Assembly: GCF_030711405.1 (NCBI RefSeq)
Contig: NZ_JAULSI010000018.1
Coordinates: 1 to 64,000, forward strand
DNA: 64,000 nt
Source: Massilia brevitalea
GTDB taxonomy: Bacteria; Pseudomonadota; Gammaproteobacteria; Burkholderiales; Burkholderiaceae_D
Reading direction: 5' to 3'
Both the position numbers and the translations under genes were made by a program. The notes beneath the pieces were generated by a model. That model searched no databases. It had not been told where the DNA came from and saw nothing but the letters and a program-made list of their open reading frames with translations. Below are positions 38,438 to 48,400 of the stretch, in pieces. Within the stretch, counting starts at the first letter, position 1, and each line of letters begins with the position of its first letter.

Positions 38438-38679
38438 GGCTTATCCCCGCCCTTGGCGGCGGCATCGGCCTGCGTCATGGCCGCGTCGCGGCTGGCGGCG
38501 ACGCCCTGCCCGGCCACGCCATCGGCGTCCCAGGTCTGGATTTCCCAGTGCCAGCTGCCGTCGAATTCGTCGGCCCACACGCACAGGCGGCGGTGGTGTA
38601 CCCCGTAGGTATCGTCGTCGAGATCGCGCACCCAGAGCGGCAGGTCCGATTCGGCGGAAGGCGTCCAGTCGTGCGTCAT
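38434..38679 (-). CDS. Small acidic protein inside the efflux operon
   Basis: An 81-aa protein, Asp/Trp/His-rich (DDDTYGVHHRRLCVWADEFD, SWHWEIQTWDADG), with no signal peptide or membrane helix. It overlaps the NodT-type gene stop (upstream) and the MFS start (downstream), both by ATGA-type overlap, which supports translation. No family recognised; it may be a soluble partner or simply a coupled spacer. Confidence 0.55.
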   Translation of the reverse strand: MTHDWTPSAESDLPLWVRDLDDDTYGVHHRRLCVWADEFDGSWHWEIQTWDADGVAGQGVAASRDAAMTQADAAAKGGDKP

Positions 38680-40127
38680 GGCGCGTCGCTTTCCCAGCCG
38701 CCGCCGAGCGCCTTGTACAGCGCCACCATGGCCAGGGCCGTGTCGGTGCGGCCGCGCGAGGCGGCGTTCTCGCTGTCGAGCAGGCGCTGCTGTGTGACCA
38801 GCACGGTGAGATAGTCGGCCGCGCCCTGCGCGTAGCGGCGTTCGGCGTGGGTCAAGGCGCGCCGGTTTTCCAGCACGGCCACGTCGAGTTGCGCGGCGCG
38901 CCCCTGTACCCGGCGGTAGGCGGACAAGGCGTTGTCGACTTCGTGCCAGGCGCCGAGCACGGTCTTCTGGTAACTGATCGCCGCTTCCTGCTGGCGTGCT
39001 TCCGTCAGTGCCAGGTTGCCCTTCAGGCGTCCGCCTTCGAAAATCGGGAGGTGCAGGGCCGGACCGATGGCGAACTGGCGCGCGCCCCAGTCGCCCAGCT
39101 GCGAGAAGGCCAGCGCCTGGGCGCCGACGCTGCCGCTCAAGCTGATGCTCGGGTAAAAGTCGGCCTGGGCCGCGCCGATCTGCGCCGTGGCCGCATGCAG
39201 CTGGGCTTCGGCGCGCAGGATGTCGGGGCGGCGGCGCGCCAGCTCGGACGGCAGGCCGACCGGCACCCGGGCCGGCAGGCCGGGCAGTTCGGCGGCGCTT
39301 GCCAGCTGGGCGTCGAGGGCGCGCGGCGGCTTCGCCAGCAGCAGGGCCAGCGCATTGCCGAGGGCGGCGCCGCGCTGTTCAAGTTCGGGGATCGCTGCTT
39401 CGAAGCTGGCCAGCTGGGCGCGCGCGACCGAGGTGTCGAACTCGGTGGCCACGCCCTGGGCGCGGCGGCGCTCAGCCACGTGCAGGCTCTTGGCTGCGAG
39501 TTCGCTGTTCGAGCGCGCCACGCGTACATCGTTCTGCACACCGCGCAGCTCCAGGTAGACGCGCGCGACTTCGGCCGTCAGCGAGACGCGCATCGCAGCC
39601 GCATCGTAGCCGGCCGCGTCGACCTGGGCCGCGCTGGCCTCCTGCAGGCGCCGTGCGCGGCCCCACAGATCGAGCTCCCAGCTGGCGTCGAAGCCGGCCT
39701 GGGACAGGCTGAAGGCATGCTGGTCGGTAGCGCCGCTGAGGGCATTCGTGCCCTTGCTGCTGGCGCGCTGGCGGGCGTAGGAAGCGCCCGCGTCCACGCG
39801 CGGCAGCAGCGCGGCGCCGCTCACCTGCAGCGCAGCGCGGCTTTGCGCCACGCGCACGGCGGCGGCCTGCAGGTCGAGGTTGGCGGCGATGGCGTCGCGT
39901 TCGAGTTCGACCAGGGCCGGATCCTGGAACAGCGTCCACCAGGATGGATCGATCGCCTGCTCGACAGGCTGGCTGGGCACGGCGGCGCCCGGCTGGGCCG
40001 CGGCGGCGGCGAACGAGGCGATGGCCGGCGCGGATGCCGGGCGCTGGAAATCCGGGCCGAGCGTGCAGGCGCTCAAGACAAGCAGGCAAGCCGAGACGCC
40101 GACGCGCAGGGAGAATGAAGCAGACAT
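38676..40127 (-). CDS. NodT/OprM-type outer-membrane efflux lipoprotein
   Basis: A 483-aa channel protein. ATG 40127 opens a lipoprotein signal with lipobox LLVLSAC, so C21 would be acylated. The mature protein starts TLGPDFQRP, typical of the family, and has the two repeated helical/strand halves (SWELDLWGRARRLQEASAAQ; PAELARRRPDILRAEAQLHA-like segment). It is the first gene of the operon and the outer-membrane duct for the EmrAB-like pump. Confidence 0.9.
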   Translation of the reverse strand: MSASFSLRVGVSACLLVLSACTLGPDFQRPASAPAIASFAAAAAQPGAAVPSQPVEQAIDPSWWTLFQDPALVELERDAIAANLDLQAAAVRVAQSRAALQVSGAALLPRVDAGASYARQRASSKGTNALSGATDQHAFSLSQAGFDASWELDLWGRARRLQEASAAQVDAAGYDAAAMRVSLTAEVARVYLELRGVQNDVRVARSNSELAAKSLHVAERRRAQGVATEFDTSVARAQLASFEAAIPELEQRGAALGNALALLLAKPPRALDAQLASAAELPGLPARVPVGLPSELARRRPDILRAEAQLHAATAQIGAAQADFYPSISLSGSVGAQALAFSQLGDWGARQFAIGPALHLPIFEGGRLKGNLALTEARQQEAAISYQKTVLGAWHEVDNALSAYRRVQGRAAQLDVAVLENRRALTHAERRYAQGAADYLTVLVTQQRLLDSENAASRGRTDTALAMVALYKALGGGWESDAP

Positions 40128-40155
40128 GGGAGGCGCAATCTTGAAAAGAGCCGGA

Positions 40156-40194
40156 ATTATACCGAACGGTATCCGAATTACGCAAGGTATCCGA
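40156..40194 (-). promoter_or_regulatory. Promoter and TetR-type operator of the efflux operon
   Basis: On the minus strand TTGCGT (40185-40180), an 18-base gap and TATAAT (40161-40156) make a good sigma-70 promoter. A palindrome ATACCG-AA-CGGTAT (40159-40172) overlaps the -10 box, and GGTATCCGA is repeated directly at 40168-40176 and 40186-40194. This is how TetR repressors usually block RNA polymerase. Confidence 0.65.
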
Positions 40195-40311
40195 TTTTCG
40201 CGTCTCGTGATGCGCACCGCATGGAATTCGGGAAAATTATTGCCGTGCTAGAATTTTCCGGCCCGCCGCACAATGCGCGGCCGGCGCCGTCTTCGTATTG
40301 AGCACATCCCG

Positions 40312-41112
40312 ATGCCGCCTACCCCGCCTGCTCCAGCTTTCCACTTTGCCGATATCGCCTGGCGCGGCCGCACCGTGCGCCACGAATACAGCTGGGTCGG
40401 CGCCGCCACCTCGGCCCACCCGACCGTGGTCTTCCTGCACGAGGGCCTGGGTTCGGTCTCGCTGTGGCGCGACTTTCCGCAGCAGTTCTGCCAGGCCCAC
40501 GGCTTGCGCGGCCTGGTGTTTTCGCGCCATGGCTACGGCCGCTCGACGGCGCGCCCCCTGAGCGAGCCGCTGCCGCACGACTTCATGCACCAGCAAGCCT
40601 GGGAAGTGTTGCCGGCCTTGCTGGCGCAGTTGGGTGTCGAGCGCCCCTGGCTGTTCGGCCACAGCGACGGCGCCTCGATCGCCCTGCTGCACGCGGCCCG
40701 TGAACCGGTCAGCGGCGTGGTCGTGATGGCGCCGCACATCCTGGTCGAGGACATCGGCGTCGCCGCCATCCGCCAGGCACGCGAGGCGTATGTCCATGGG
40801 CCCTTGCGCGCGCGGCTGGCGCGCCACCATCTCGACGTCGACTCGGCCTTCTGGGGCTGGAACGATGTCTGGCTGGACCCGGCCTTCCGCAGCTGGGACA
40901 TCCGCGGTGAAGTGGCGCGCATCGCCGCACCGCTGCTGGCGATCCAGGGCGAAGGCGACGAATACGGCACCCTGGAACAGGTCGAAGGCATCGCGCGCCT
41001 GCTCCCTGCGGCCGAGCTGCTGGTGCTGCCCGAATGCGGCCACTCCCCGCACCGCGACCAGACCAGGCAAGTCATCGACGCGGCCGGCCGCTTCATCCTC
41101 GCCCACGCCTGA
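40312..41112 (+). CDS. Alpha/beta hydrolase
   Basis: A 266-aa soluble hydrolase. Nucleophile S118 is in LFGHSDGAS; FLHEGLGS (about 42-49) forms the oxyanion hole; the acid is in QGEGDEYGT and the His in LPECGHSPH. Esterase, lactonase or C-C hydrolase activity cannot be told apart. It is transcribed in the same direction as the furan cluster 174 bases later, but a terminator separates them. A link to furan metabolism, for example lactone opening, is speculative. Confidence 0.7.
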   Translation: MPPTPPAPAFHFADIAWRGRTVRHEYSWVGAATSAHPTVVFLHEGLGSVSLWRDFPQQFCQAHGLRGLVFSRHGYGRSTARPLSEPLPHDFMHQQAWEVLPALLAQLGVERPWLFGHSDGASIALLHAAREPVSGVVVMAPHILVEDIGVAAIRQAREAYVHGPLRARLARHHLDVDSAFWGWNDVWLDPAFRSWDIRGEVARIAAPLLAIQGEGDEYGTLEQVEGIARLLPAAELLVLPECGHSPHRDQTRQVIDAAGRFILAHA

Positions 41113-41119
41113 CTCGGCA

Positions 41120-41163
41120 AAAAACTGACGGTAGCGCCAGCGGAACAACCATCAGTTTTTCTG
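41120..41163 (+). terminator. Terminator after the alpha/beta hydrolase
   Basis: AAAAACTGA (41120-41128) pairs with TCAGTTTTT (41152-41160), with GGT/ACC pairing further inside. The stem ends in five T on the plus strand and could also work in reverse. Confidence 0.6.
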
Positions 41164-41172
41164 ATATTACGC

Positions 41173-41187
41173 ATAAGCAAACATTAT
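41173..41187. promoter_or_regulatory. LysR-type box upstream of hmfH
   Basis: ATAAGCAAACATTAT has dyad symmetry (ATAA...TTAT) and fits the T-N11-A rule of LysR-type regulators (T41174, A41186). It lies about 100 bases before the hmfH start. The LysR gene at the far end of the cluster is the natural candidate to bind it. Confidence 0.4.
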
Positions 41188-41285
41188 TAGAATAGATGAC
41201 CGTCCTGCGTTACCCTTCAATCATAAAAGCAGTGCGATGGTGAATCTGGCCATACGAACCCTGCAACAGACATAAGGAGACGCAC

Positions 41286-43034
41286 GTGGAGACGACGCAG
41301 GAACGATACGATTACCTCATCGTGGGCGGAGGCTCGGCCGGCTGCGTGCTGGCCAACCGCTTGTCGGCCGACCCGGGCGTGCGCGTGGCGCTGATCGAAG
41401 CCGGGCTGGATACCCCGCCCGGCCAGGTCCCGCCCGAAATCCTCGACAGCTACCCGATGCCGCTGTTCTGCGGCGAGCGCTTCATCTGGCCCGAACTGAA
41501 GGCGAAAGCCACCGCCGCCTCGCCGCTCAAGGTGTATGAACAGGGCCGCGTGATGGGCGGCGGCTCCAGCATCAACGTGCAGGCGGCGAACCGCGGCCTG
41601 CCGCGCGACTACGACGACTGGGCCGCCGGTGGCGCCGCCGGCTGGAGCTGGGACGAGGTGCTGCCCTGGTTCCGCAAGCTCGAACGCGACCTCGATTTCG
41701 GCGCAGGATCGACGCACAGCGCCTTGCACGGCAATAGCGGGCCGGTGCCGATCCGCCGCATCGGCCCCGACAACTGGCCGCGCTTCTGCCACGCCTTTGC
41801 CGACGGCCTGAAACGCACCGGCCTGCCTTACCTGGAAGACCAGAACGGCGAATTCGGCGACGGCCTGTTCCCGGCCGCGTTCTCGAACATCGACGACCAG
41901 CGCGTGTCCACCGCCGTCGGCTACCTCGACGCCATCACCCGCGCCCGTCCCAACCTGACGATCCTGGCCGGCATGCGCGTCGAGCGCGTGCTGACCGAAA
42001 ATGGCGCCGCGTGCGGCGTGAGCGTGATCGACGGCGCCGGCACCCGCGTGCGCTATGCCGCCAACGAAGTCATCCTCTCGGCCGGCGCCCTGCAATCGCC
42101 GGCCCTGCTGCTGCAGGCCGGCATCGGCGACGCCGCCGCCCTCGGCAACCTGGGCATCCGCGTGGTGGCCGATCTGCCCGGCGTGGGCCGCAATTTGCAG
42201 GACCACCCTGCGCTCACCTTCTGCCACTTCCTGGCGCCCGAATTCCGCATGCCCCTGAGCCGCCGCCGCGCCAGCATGACGGCGGCGCGCTTCTCCTCCG
42301 AGCTGGCCGATTGCGACAGCTCGGACATGTATTTGTCGAGCGCCACACGCGCCGCCTGGCATGCGCTCGGCAACCGCCTCGGCCTGTTCTTCCTGTGGTG
42401 TAACCGCCCGTATTCGCGCGGCCAGGTGCGCCTGGCCTCGCGCGATCCGCTGGCGGCGCCGGAGGTCGAACTCAATCTCCTGTCCGACGAGCGCGACCTG
42501 CAGCGCATGGCCATCGGCGTGCGCCGCCTGGCGGCCGTGGTCCAGGGCAGCGAACTGCACCGGCACGCCGGCGACTTCTTCCCCGCCGCCTTCAGCGCGC
42601 GCGTCAAAGCCCTGAGCCGCCACGGCCCGGGGAATGCCTTGCTGACGCGGGTGCTGGGCGCGGCACTGGATGTACCGGCGCCGCTGCGCCAGTGGCTGGT
42701 CGAGCGCTTCGTCACCGGCGGCCAGCGCATGCACGCCCTGCTGGCCGACGAGGCCGCGCTGCACGCCTTTATCCGCAAGAGCGTGTTCGGCGTCTGGCAT
42801 GCCAGCGGCACCTGCCGCATGGGGCCGTCGAGCGAGCGCGCTGCGGTCACCGACAGCCAGGGCCGCGTGCATGGCGTACATGGCTTGCGCGTGGTCGACG
42901 CCTCGCTGATGCCGCGCCTGCCGTCGGCCAACACCAACATCCCCACGATCATGATGGCCGAGAAGATCGCCGACGCCATTCTCGCAGGACGGCGCACGCA
43001 GCGCCGGGAAGCGCAACCGGCACTGGCTCGATAA
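41286..43034 (+). CDS. hmfH: GMC-family 5-(hydroxymethyl)furfural/furfural oxidoreductase
   Basis: A 582-aa FAD enzyme with a GTG start behind AAGGAG (41274-41279). The FAD site is [17 protein letters not shown] near residue 10 and the C-terminal active site is [13 protein letters not shown] with H505, plus N551 in SANTNIPT. The Val-Trp-His tripeptide is the one found at the active His of characterised HMF oxidase. HmfH oxidises HMF stepwise to furan-2,5-dicarboxylate (FDCA) and furfuryl alcohol/furfural to furoate. Specificity is inferred from the surrounding hmf genes; choline dehydrogenases look similar. Confidence 0.75.
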   Translation: METTQERYDYLIVGGGSAGCVLANRLSADPGVRVALIEAGLDTPPGQVPPEILDSYPMPLFCGERFIWPELKAKATAASPLKVYEQGRVMGGGSSINVQAANRGLPRDYDDWAAGGAAGWSWDEVLPWFRKLERDLDFGAGSTHSALHGNSGPVPIRRIGPDNWPRFCHAFADGLKRTGLPYLEDQNGEFGDGLFPAAFSNIDDQRVSTAVGYLDAITRARPNLTILAGMRVERVLTENGAACGVSVIDGAGTRVRYAANEVILSAGALQSPALLLQAGIGDAAALGNLGIRVVADLPGVGRNLQDHPALTFCHFLAPEFRMPLSRRRASMTAARFSSELADCDSSDMYLSSATRAAWHALGNRLGLFFLWCNRPYSRGQVRLASRDPLAAPEVELNLLSDERDLQRMAIGVRRLAAVVQGSELHRHAGDFFPAAFSARVKALSRHGPGNALLTRVLGAALDVPAPLRQWLVERFVTGGQRMHALLADEAALHAFIRKSVFGVWHASGTCRMGPSSERAAVTDSQGRVHGVHGLRVVDASLMPRLPSANTNIPTIMMAEKIADAILAGRRTQRREAQPALAR

Positions 43035-43131
43035 GCGGCTGAATACAAGTTGCGAGCAGCACCGGACGGAAGTAACCGCAGTATCCGCGACGCCGCTGGC
43101 GCCGCGGCCACACATACCTAGGAGACAAAAC

Positions 43132-44484
43132 ATGGCTGTGCTCACCAATCAAACCGTGGTGTCCGAACGGGAGAACAACCGCCACACGCTCAGGGCGGTG
43201 GTTGCCTCGTGCGTCGGCTGGTCGCTCGACCTCTACGACCTCTTCATCCTGCTGTTCGTGGCGCCGATCATCGGCAAGCTGTTCTTCCCGTCCGAGCATG
43301 CGATGCTGTCGCTGGCGGCGGTGTATGCCTCGTTCGGCGTCACGCTCCTGATGCGCCCACTGGGCTCGGCCCTGTTCGGGTCGTATGCCGACCGCAAGGG
43401 CCGCAAGGCGGCCATGATCGCCTCGATGATCGGCGTCGGCGTCTCGACCGCCGCCTTCGGCCTGCTGCCGACGGTGGCCACCATCGGCGTGGCGGCGCCG
43501 ATCCTGTTCATCGTCCTGCGCCTGATCCAGGGCGTGTTCGTCGGCGGCGTGGTCGCGGCGACCCACACCATCGGCACCGAATCGGTGGCGCCGCGCTGGC
43601 GCGGAGCCGTGTCGGGCCTGATCGGCGGCGGCGGCGCCGGCCTGGGCGCGCTGTTCGCGTCGATCGCCTACTACGCGCTGTCGGCCGCCTTCCCCGGCGA
43701 GCAGTTCGAGGAATGGGGCTGGCGCTGCATGTTCTTCACCGGGATCATCAGCGCGGTGCTGGGCATCACCATCTTCGGCAAACTCGAAGAATCGCCGATG
43801 TTCAAGAAGCTGCAGGAAGCCAAGGCGCGCAGCAAGGCAGCCGCGGCGCCGATGGCGAACCCGGTGCGCACCCTGTTCACCGGCCAGTACCGCAACATCC
43901 TGCTGGTGAACCTGCTGCTGACCATTGGCGGCGGCGCCGGCTACTACCTGACCTCGGGCTTCCTGCCGACCTACCTGAAAGTCGTGAACGGCACCCCGGC
44001 CGAAACCGCGGGCTTCATCCTGATGCTGGCCAGTATCGGCGTGATCGTCGCCTCGATCGCCACCGGCCACCTGAGCACCTTCATCGGCCGCAAGAAGACC
44101 TTCATCTGGGTCGGCATCCTGCGCCTGATCCTGCTGCCGGCGATCGCCCTCATGATGTCGGGCGTGAGCGACGCCGTGACCCTGGGCTTCCTGGTGATCG
44201 TCTTCAGCATGCTGGGCAGCATGGGCTACGCGCCGATCCTGATCTTCCTGAACGAGCGCTTCCCGACCACGATCCGCGCCACCGGCACCGGCCTCTCGTG
44301 GAACATCGGCTTCGCCATTGGCGGCGTGCTGCCGACCTTCGTGTCGCTGGCCTCGCCGATGCCGACCGACGTGCCGATGTCGCTGGCCCTGTTCCTGGGC
44401 GCGATCAGCGTGATCTTCCTGATCGGCGCGTTCATCGTGCCCGAGACCATCGGCAAGCTCGACGAACCGGCGGCGCAGGCCTGA
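43132..44484 (+). CDS. hmfT: MFS transporter of the furan cluster
   Basis: A 450-aa permease with 12 helices of the metabolite:H+ symporter type. The start is ASCVGWSLDLYDLFILLFVA, then GSYADRKGRKAAMIA (signature loop 2-3) and GTESVAPRWRGAVSGLI. It probably imports a furan acid or aldehyde such as furoate or FDCA. It lies 97 bases after hmfH and 34 before the hydroxylase gene. The name is by position and type. Confidence 0.65.
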   Translation: MAVLTNQTVVSERENNRHTLRAVVASCVGWSLDLYDLFILLFVAPIIGKLFFPSEHAMLSLAAVYASFGVTLLMRPLGSALFGSYADRKGRKAAMIASMIGVGVSTAAFGLLPTVATIGVAAPILFIVLRLIQGVFVGGVVAATHTIGTESVAPRWRGAVSGLIGGGGAGLGALFASIAYYALSAAFPGEQFEEWGWRCMFFTGIISAVLGITIFGKLEESPMFKKLQEAKARSKAAAAPMANPVRTLFTGQYRNILLVNLLLTIGGGAGYYLTSGFLPTYLKVVNGTPAETAGFILMLASIGVIVASIATGHLSTFIGRKKTFIWVGILRLILLPAIALMMSGVSDAVTLGFLVIVFSMLGSMGYAPILIFLNERFPTTIRATGTGLSWNIGFAIGGVLPTFVSLASPMPTDVPMSLALFLGAISVIFLIGAFIVPETIGKLDEPAAQA

Positions 44485-44518
44485 ACGCCGGCCTGGATAG
44501 CAGAAAGGAGACCCTGCC

Positions 44519-45289
44519 ATGCATGCGAAAGACCAGAAGATCCATGAACGTTCCTACCGCTTCCGCAACGACTACGTGGCATCCACCCCGAGCTGGTACC
44601 GGGGCGAGATGCACCTCGGCTTCACCCTGCTGTTCACGGGCGGGGTGATCGCCTGGTGCCTGTTCCAGCTCGAGCAGGTGCGCTGGCAGGAGTGGCTGAT
44701 CGCGCTGCCCATCTTCCTGTTCGGGAACTGGGCCGAATGGGCGGCGCACCGCTACCTGCTGCACCGCCCGAGCAAGTACTTCAATGCCGTCTACAAGCGG
44801 CACTGCGCGGTGCACCACCAGTTCTTCACCCACGTAACGCTGGAGTACGACGGCCAGCGCGAATGGCGCGCCCTGCTGTTCCCGCCCTTCGCGCCGGTGA
44901 TGTTCGTGCTGGCCGCGCTGCCGCCGGCGCTGCTGGTGGGCTGGCTGTGGTCGGCCAACGCGGGCTATATCGCGATGACGACCATGGCCGCCTACTTCCT
45001 GATGTACGAGGCCCTGCACACGGCATCGCACGTGGTCGACAGTCCTTTCCTCGACCGCCTGCCGCTGGTGAACACGGTACGCCGCATGCACGTCATCCAC
45101 CACCATCCGGAGCTGATGGCGACCCGTAACTTCAACCTCACCTTCCCGATCTGCGATGCGCTGTTCGGCACCAGCGACTTGAAGAAAGGCGTGTGGCGCA
45201 CGCTGTTCCATGGCAGCGGTCATGTGGGCATGGGCGAGGAAGAAAAGCGCACGCTCGGCGTCGAGGCGCGCGACGAGGCAAGGCAGTAA
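44519..45289 (+). CDS. Fatty-acid hydroxylase/sterol desaturase family di-iron protein
   Basis: A 256-aa membrane enzyme. The eight-His signature of the superfamily is intact: H77 and H82 (HRYLLH), H95, H99 and H100 (HCAVHH), H167 and H171, and H191, H194-H196 (HVIHHHPE). About four membrane helices surround them. These proteins use O2 and two irons to hydroxylate or desaturate a lipid or small hydrophobic substrate. It sits between hmfT and hmfA, has a good AAGGAG ribosome-binding site, and ends at a strong hairpin. It is not part of the furan pathway as I know it. Confidence 0.75.
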   Translation: MHAKDQKIHERSYRFRNDYVASTPSWYRGEMHLGFTLLFTGGVIAWCLFQLEQVRWQEWLIALPIFLFGNWAEWAAHRYLLHRPSKYFNAVYKRHCAVHHQFFTHVTLEYDGQREWRALLFPPFAPVMFVLAALPPALLVGWLWSANAGYIAMTTMAAYFLMYEALHTASHVVDSPFLDRLPLVNTVRRMHVIHHHPELMATRNFNLTFPICDALFGTSDLKKGVWRTLFHGSGHVGMGEEEKRTLGVEARDEARQ

Positions 45290-45293
45290 AGGC

Positions 45294-45317
45294 GGTGCGG
45301 CCGCGTTCGGCCGCACC
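45294..45317 (+). terminator. Hairpin after the hydroxylase gene
   Basis: GGTGCGGCCG (45294-45303) pairs perfectly with CGGCCGCACC (45308-45317) around a CGTT loop. There is no T run; it may be a partial terminator separating the hmfHT transcript from the hmfA operon. Confidence 0.45.
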
Positions 45318-45326
45318 ACGCCCAAT

Positions 45327-45394
45327 GCATCACGATTTTTGATGGATAACTTCATTATTCATTATTTGTCGTGATGCGATGTGCTCCTTATACT
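45327..45394 (+). promoter_or_regulatory. Promoter and inverted repeat before hmfA
   Basis: TTGTCG (45366-45371), a 17-base gap and TATACT (45389-45394) form a sigma-70 type promoter. A perfect 9-bp inverted repeat GCATCACGA (45327-45335) and TCGTGATGC (45369-45377) spans it, the right arm covering the -35 box. A repressor or LysR-type regulator may loop or bind here. Confidence 0.55.
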
Positions 45395-45430
45395 CGTTTT
45401 AAACAAAAAATCAGCAGGAGACACGAACGC

Positions 45431-48400
45431 ATGGAAATGAAGCTCCATTACGCGCCCGGGCAGGATGCCGGCGACAAGCCCTATACCGGCCGCCCGATGC
45501 AACGCATCGAAGACGCCTCGCTGCTGGTCGGCCGCGGCCAGTACGGCGACGACGTCGGCGTCAAGCCCGGCACCCTGCAGGCCGTGGTGGTGCGTTCCCC
45601 GCATGCGCACGCTGTCCTGAACGGCATCGATACCAGCCGCGCCGCCGCCGCGCCGGGCGTGCGCGCTGTCCTCACGGGGCTTGATATCCGCGACTGGTCC
45701 AAGCCCTTTGTCGTCGGCGTCAAGGCGCCGATGGAAATGTGGGCGCTGGCCGTGGACCGCGTGCGCTACGTCGGCGAGCCGGTGGCCGTGGTGGTGGCCG
45801 ACACCCGCTACCTGGCCGAAGACGCGGCCGACCTGGTCGTCGCCAGCTATACCGAACTCGAACCCGTCACCTCGATCGACGAGGCCATCCTGCCCGACGC
45901 CGCCATCCTGCACGAAGGCGTGGGCAGCAACGTGGTCAGCGACCGCTCCTTCCGCTACGGCGAACCCGAGACGGCCTTTGCCAACGCCCCGCACACGGTC
46001 GAACTCACGGTGCGCTACCCGCGCAATTCCTGCACCCCGATCGAAGGCGCGGTGGTGGTGGCCGAATGGCAGTCCGAGGAAGAGGGCTACGACGTCGCCT
46101 CCAACTTCATGGGCCCGTTCTCGCTGCACACCGTGATGGCCCTGGCCCTGCGCGTACCGGGCCACAAGCTGCGCCACCGCACCTTCCGCGATTCCGGCGG
46201 CAGCTTCGGCGTCAAGCACGCCGTGTTCCAGTACGCGGTGCTGATGTGCCTGGCCTCGCGCAAGGCCGGCGCGCCCGTCAAATGGGTCGAGGACCGCCTC
46301 GAACACCTGGCCGGCCTGACCTCGGCCACCAACCGCCTGTCGACCATCCGAGCCGCTGTGGACGCCGACGGCCGCATCACCGCCCTGGACTACGACCAGT
46401 TCGACGATTGCGGCGGCTACCTGCGCGCACCGGAACCGGCCACCTTCTACCGCATGCACGGCTGCCTGACCGGCGCCTACGCGATCCCGAACCTGCTGGT
46501 GCGCAATCGCGTGGTGCTGACGAACAAGACCCCGGCCGGCCTGGTGCGCGGCTTCGGCGGCCCGCAGGTCTACTTTGCATTGGAACGTCTGATGCAGCGC
46601 ATCGCGGTCGAACTGCGGATCGACCCGGTCGAGCTGTATCGCCGCAACTTCATCCCGGCCGATGCCTTCCCCTACCAGGCCGCGGCCGGCGCCCTGATCG
46701 ACTCGGGCAATTACCAGGGCGCGCTGGAACTGGTGCAGGGCGAAGGCCGCCTGGCCGAGCTGTATGCGCGGCGGGATCAAGCGCGTGCCGAAGGCCGCCT
46801 GTACGGCATCGGCTTCGCCGCCATCGTCGAGCCTTCGATCTCGAACATGGGCTACATCACCACCGTGCTGCCGAAGGAAGCGCGCGCCAAGGCCGGGCCG
46901 AAGAACGGCGCCATCGCTTCGGCCAGCGTCGCCATCGACCCGCTCGGCGGCGTCAACGTGACCATCGCCTCGGCCCCGGCCGGCCAGGGCCACCGCACCG
47001 TCTGCGCCCAGGTGGTGGCCGACGTGTTCGGCATCGTGCCTGACGGCGTGGCCGTGAACGTGGAATTCGATACCCAGAAGGATGCCTGGTCGGTCGCCGC
47101 CGGTAACTACTCGAGCCGCTTCGCCGGCGCCGTGGCCGGCACCGTGCACCTGGCGGCGGTGAAGCTGCGCGACAAGCTGGCCGCGATCGCCGCGCCCCAG
47201 CTGGGCGTGGATGCAGCCGACATTGTCTTTGAAGGCGGCAAGGTGTACGCGAAGGCCGACCCGGCCAAGTCGCTGCCCTTCCTGCGCATGGCCGCCAGCC
47301 CGCACTGGGCGCCGGCCTTGCTGCCGGCCGGCGTGGAACCGGGCCTGCGCGAGACCGCCTTCTGGACCGCGCCGCAGCTGGGCGCGCCGGACGAGCAGGA
47401 CCGCGTGAATACCTCGGCTGCCTACGGCTTCGCCTTCGATGTCTGCGCAGTCGAGATCGACCGCCACACCGGCCGCGTGCGCATCGACGACTACGTGACC
47501 ACCCACGACGCCGGCAAGATCCTGAATCCGGCCCTGGCCGACGGCCAGATCCGCGGCGCTTTCGCCCAGGGCCTGGGCGCGGCGCTGATGGAGGAATTCC
47601 GCTACGGCGAAGACGGCAGCTTCCAGTCCGGCACCTTTGCCGACTACCTTGTGCCGACCACCTGCGAAGTGCCCGAGCCGCGCATCCTGCACATGGAAAC
47701 GCCCTCGCCCTTCACGCCGCTGGGCGCCAAGGGCCTCGGCGAGGGCAACAACATGAGCACGCCGGCCTGCATCGGCAATGCCGTGGCCGACGCGCTGGGC
47801 GTCAAGGAAATCGTGTTGCCGCTGACGCCGTCGAAGGTGATGGACCTGATCGGCGGCGACGAACCGCCACCCTCGCCATCGGCCAAGGTGGCGCCCGCCG
47901 CGCCCGCGTATTCGCCCCTGACGGCCGATGCGCCGGCTGACGGCGCCGCTGCCGACAGCGCGGCCGCCAGGCCGGCCAAGGGCGGCAAGTCGCTGGCCGC
48001 GCGCGGCGAAGTGCGTTTGGAAGCCTCGCCCGACGCCGTGTTCCGCGTGCTGCTCGACCCGCAAGCACTGGCCAAGGTCATCCCCGGCTGCAATGCCCTG
48101 GAACCGGTCGGCGAACACCGCTACCGCGCCGACGTCACCGTGGGCGTAGGCATGATCAAGGCGCGCTATGCCGCCGAAGTGGCCCTGTCCGAACTCGACC
48201 CGCCGCGCAGCCTGCGCCTGGCCGGCAGCGGCCTGTCCTCGGTGGGCAGCGCCAGCGGCAGCGGCCTGGTGACGCTGGAGCCGGCGGGTGGCGGCACCCT
48301 GCTGCGCTACGACTACGCGGCGCAAGTCTCGGGCAAGGTGGCCGCTGTGGGCAGCCGCATGCTGGAGGGCGCGGCCAAGATCGTGCTGAACCAGCTGTTC

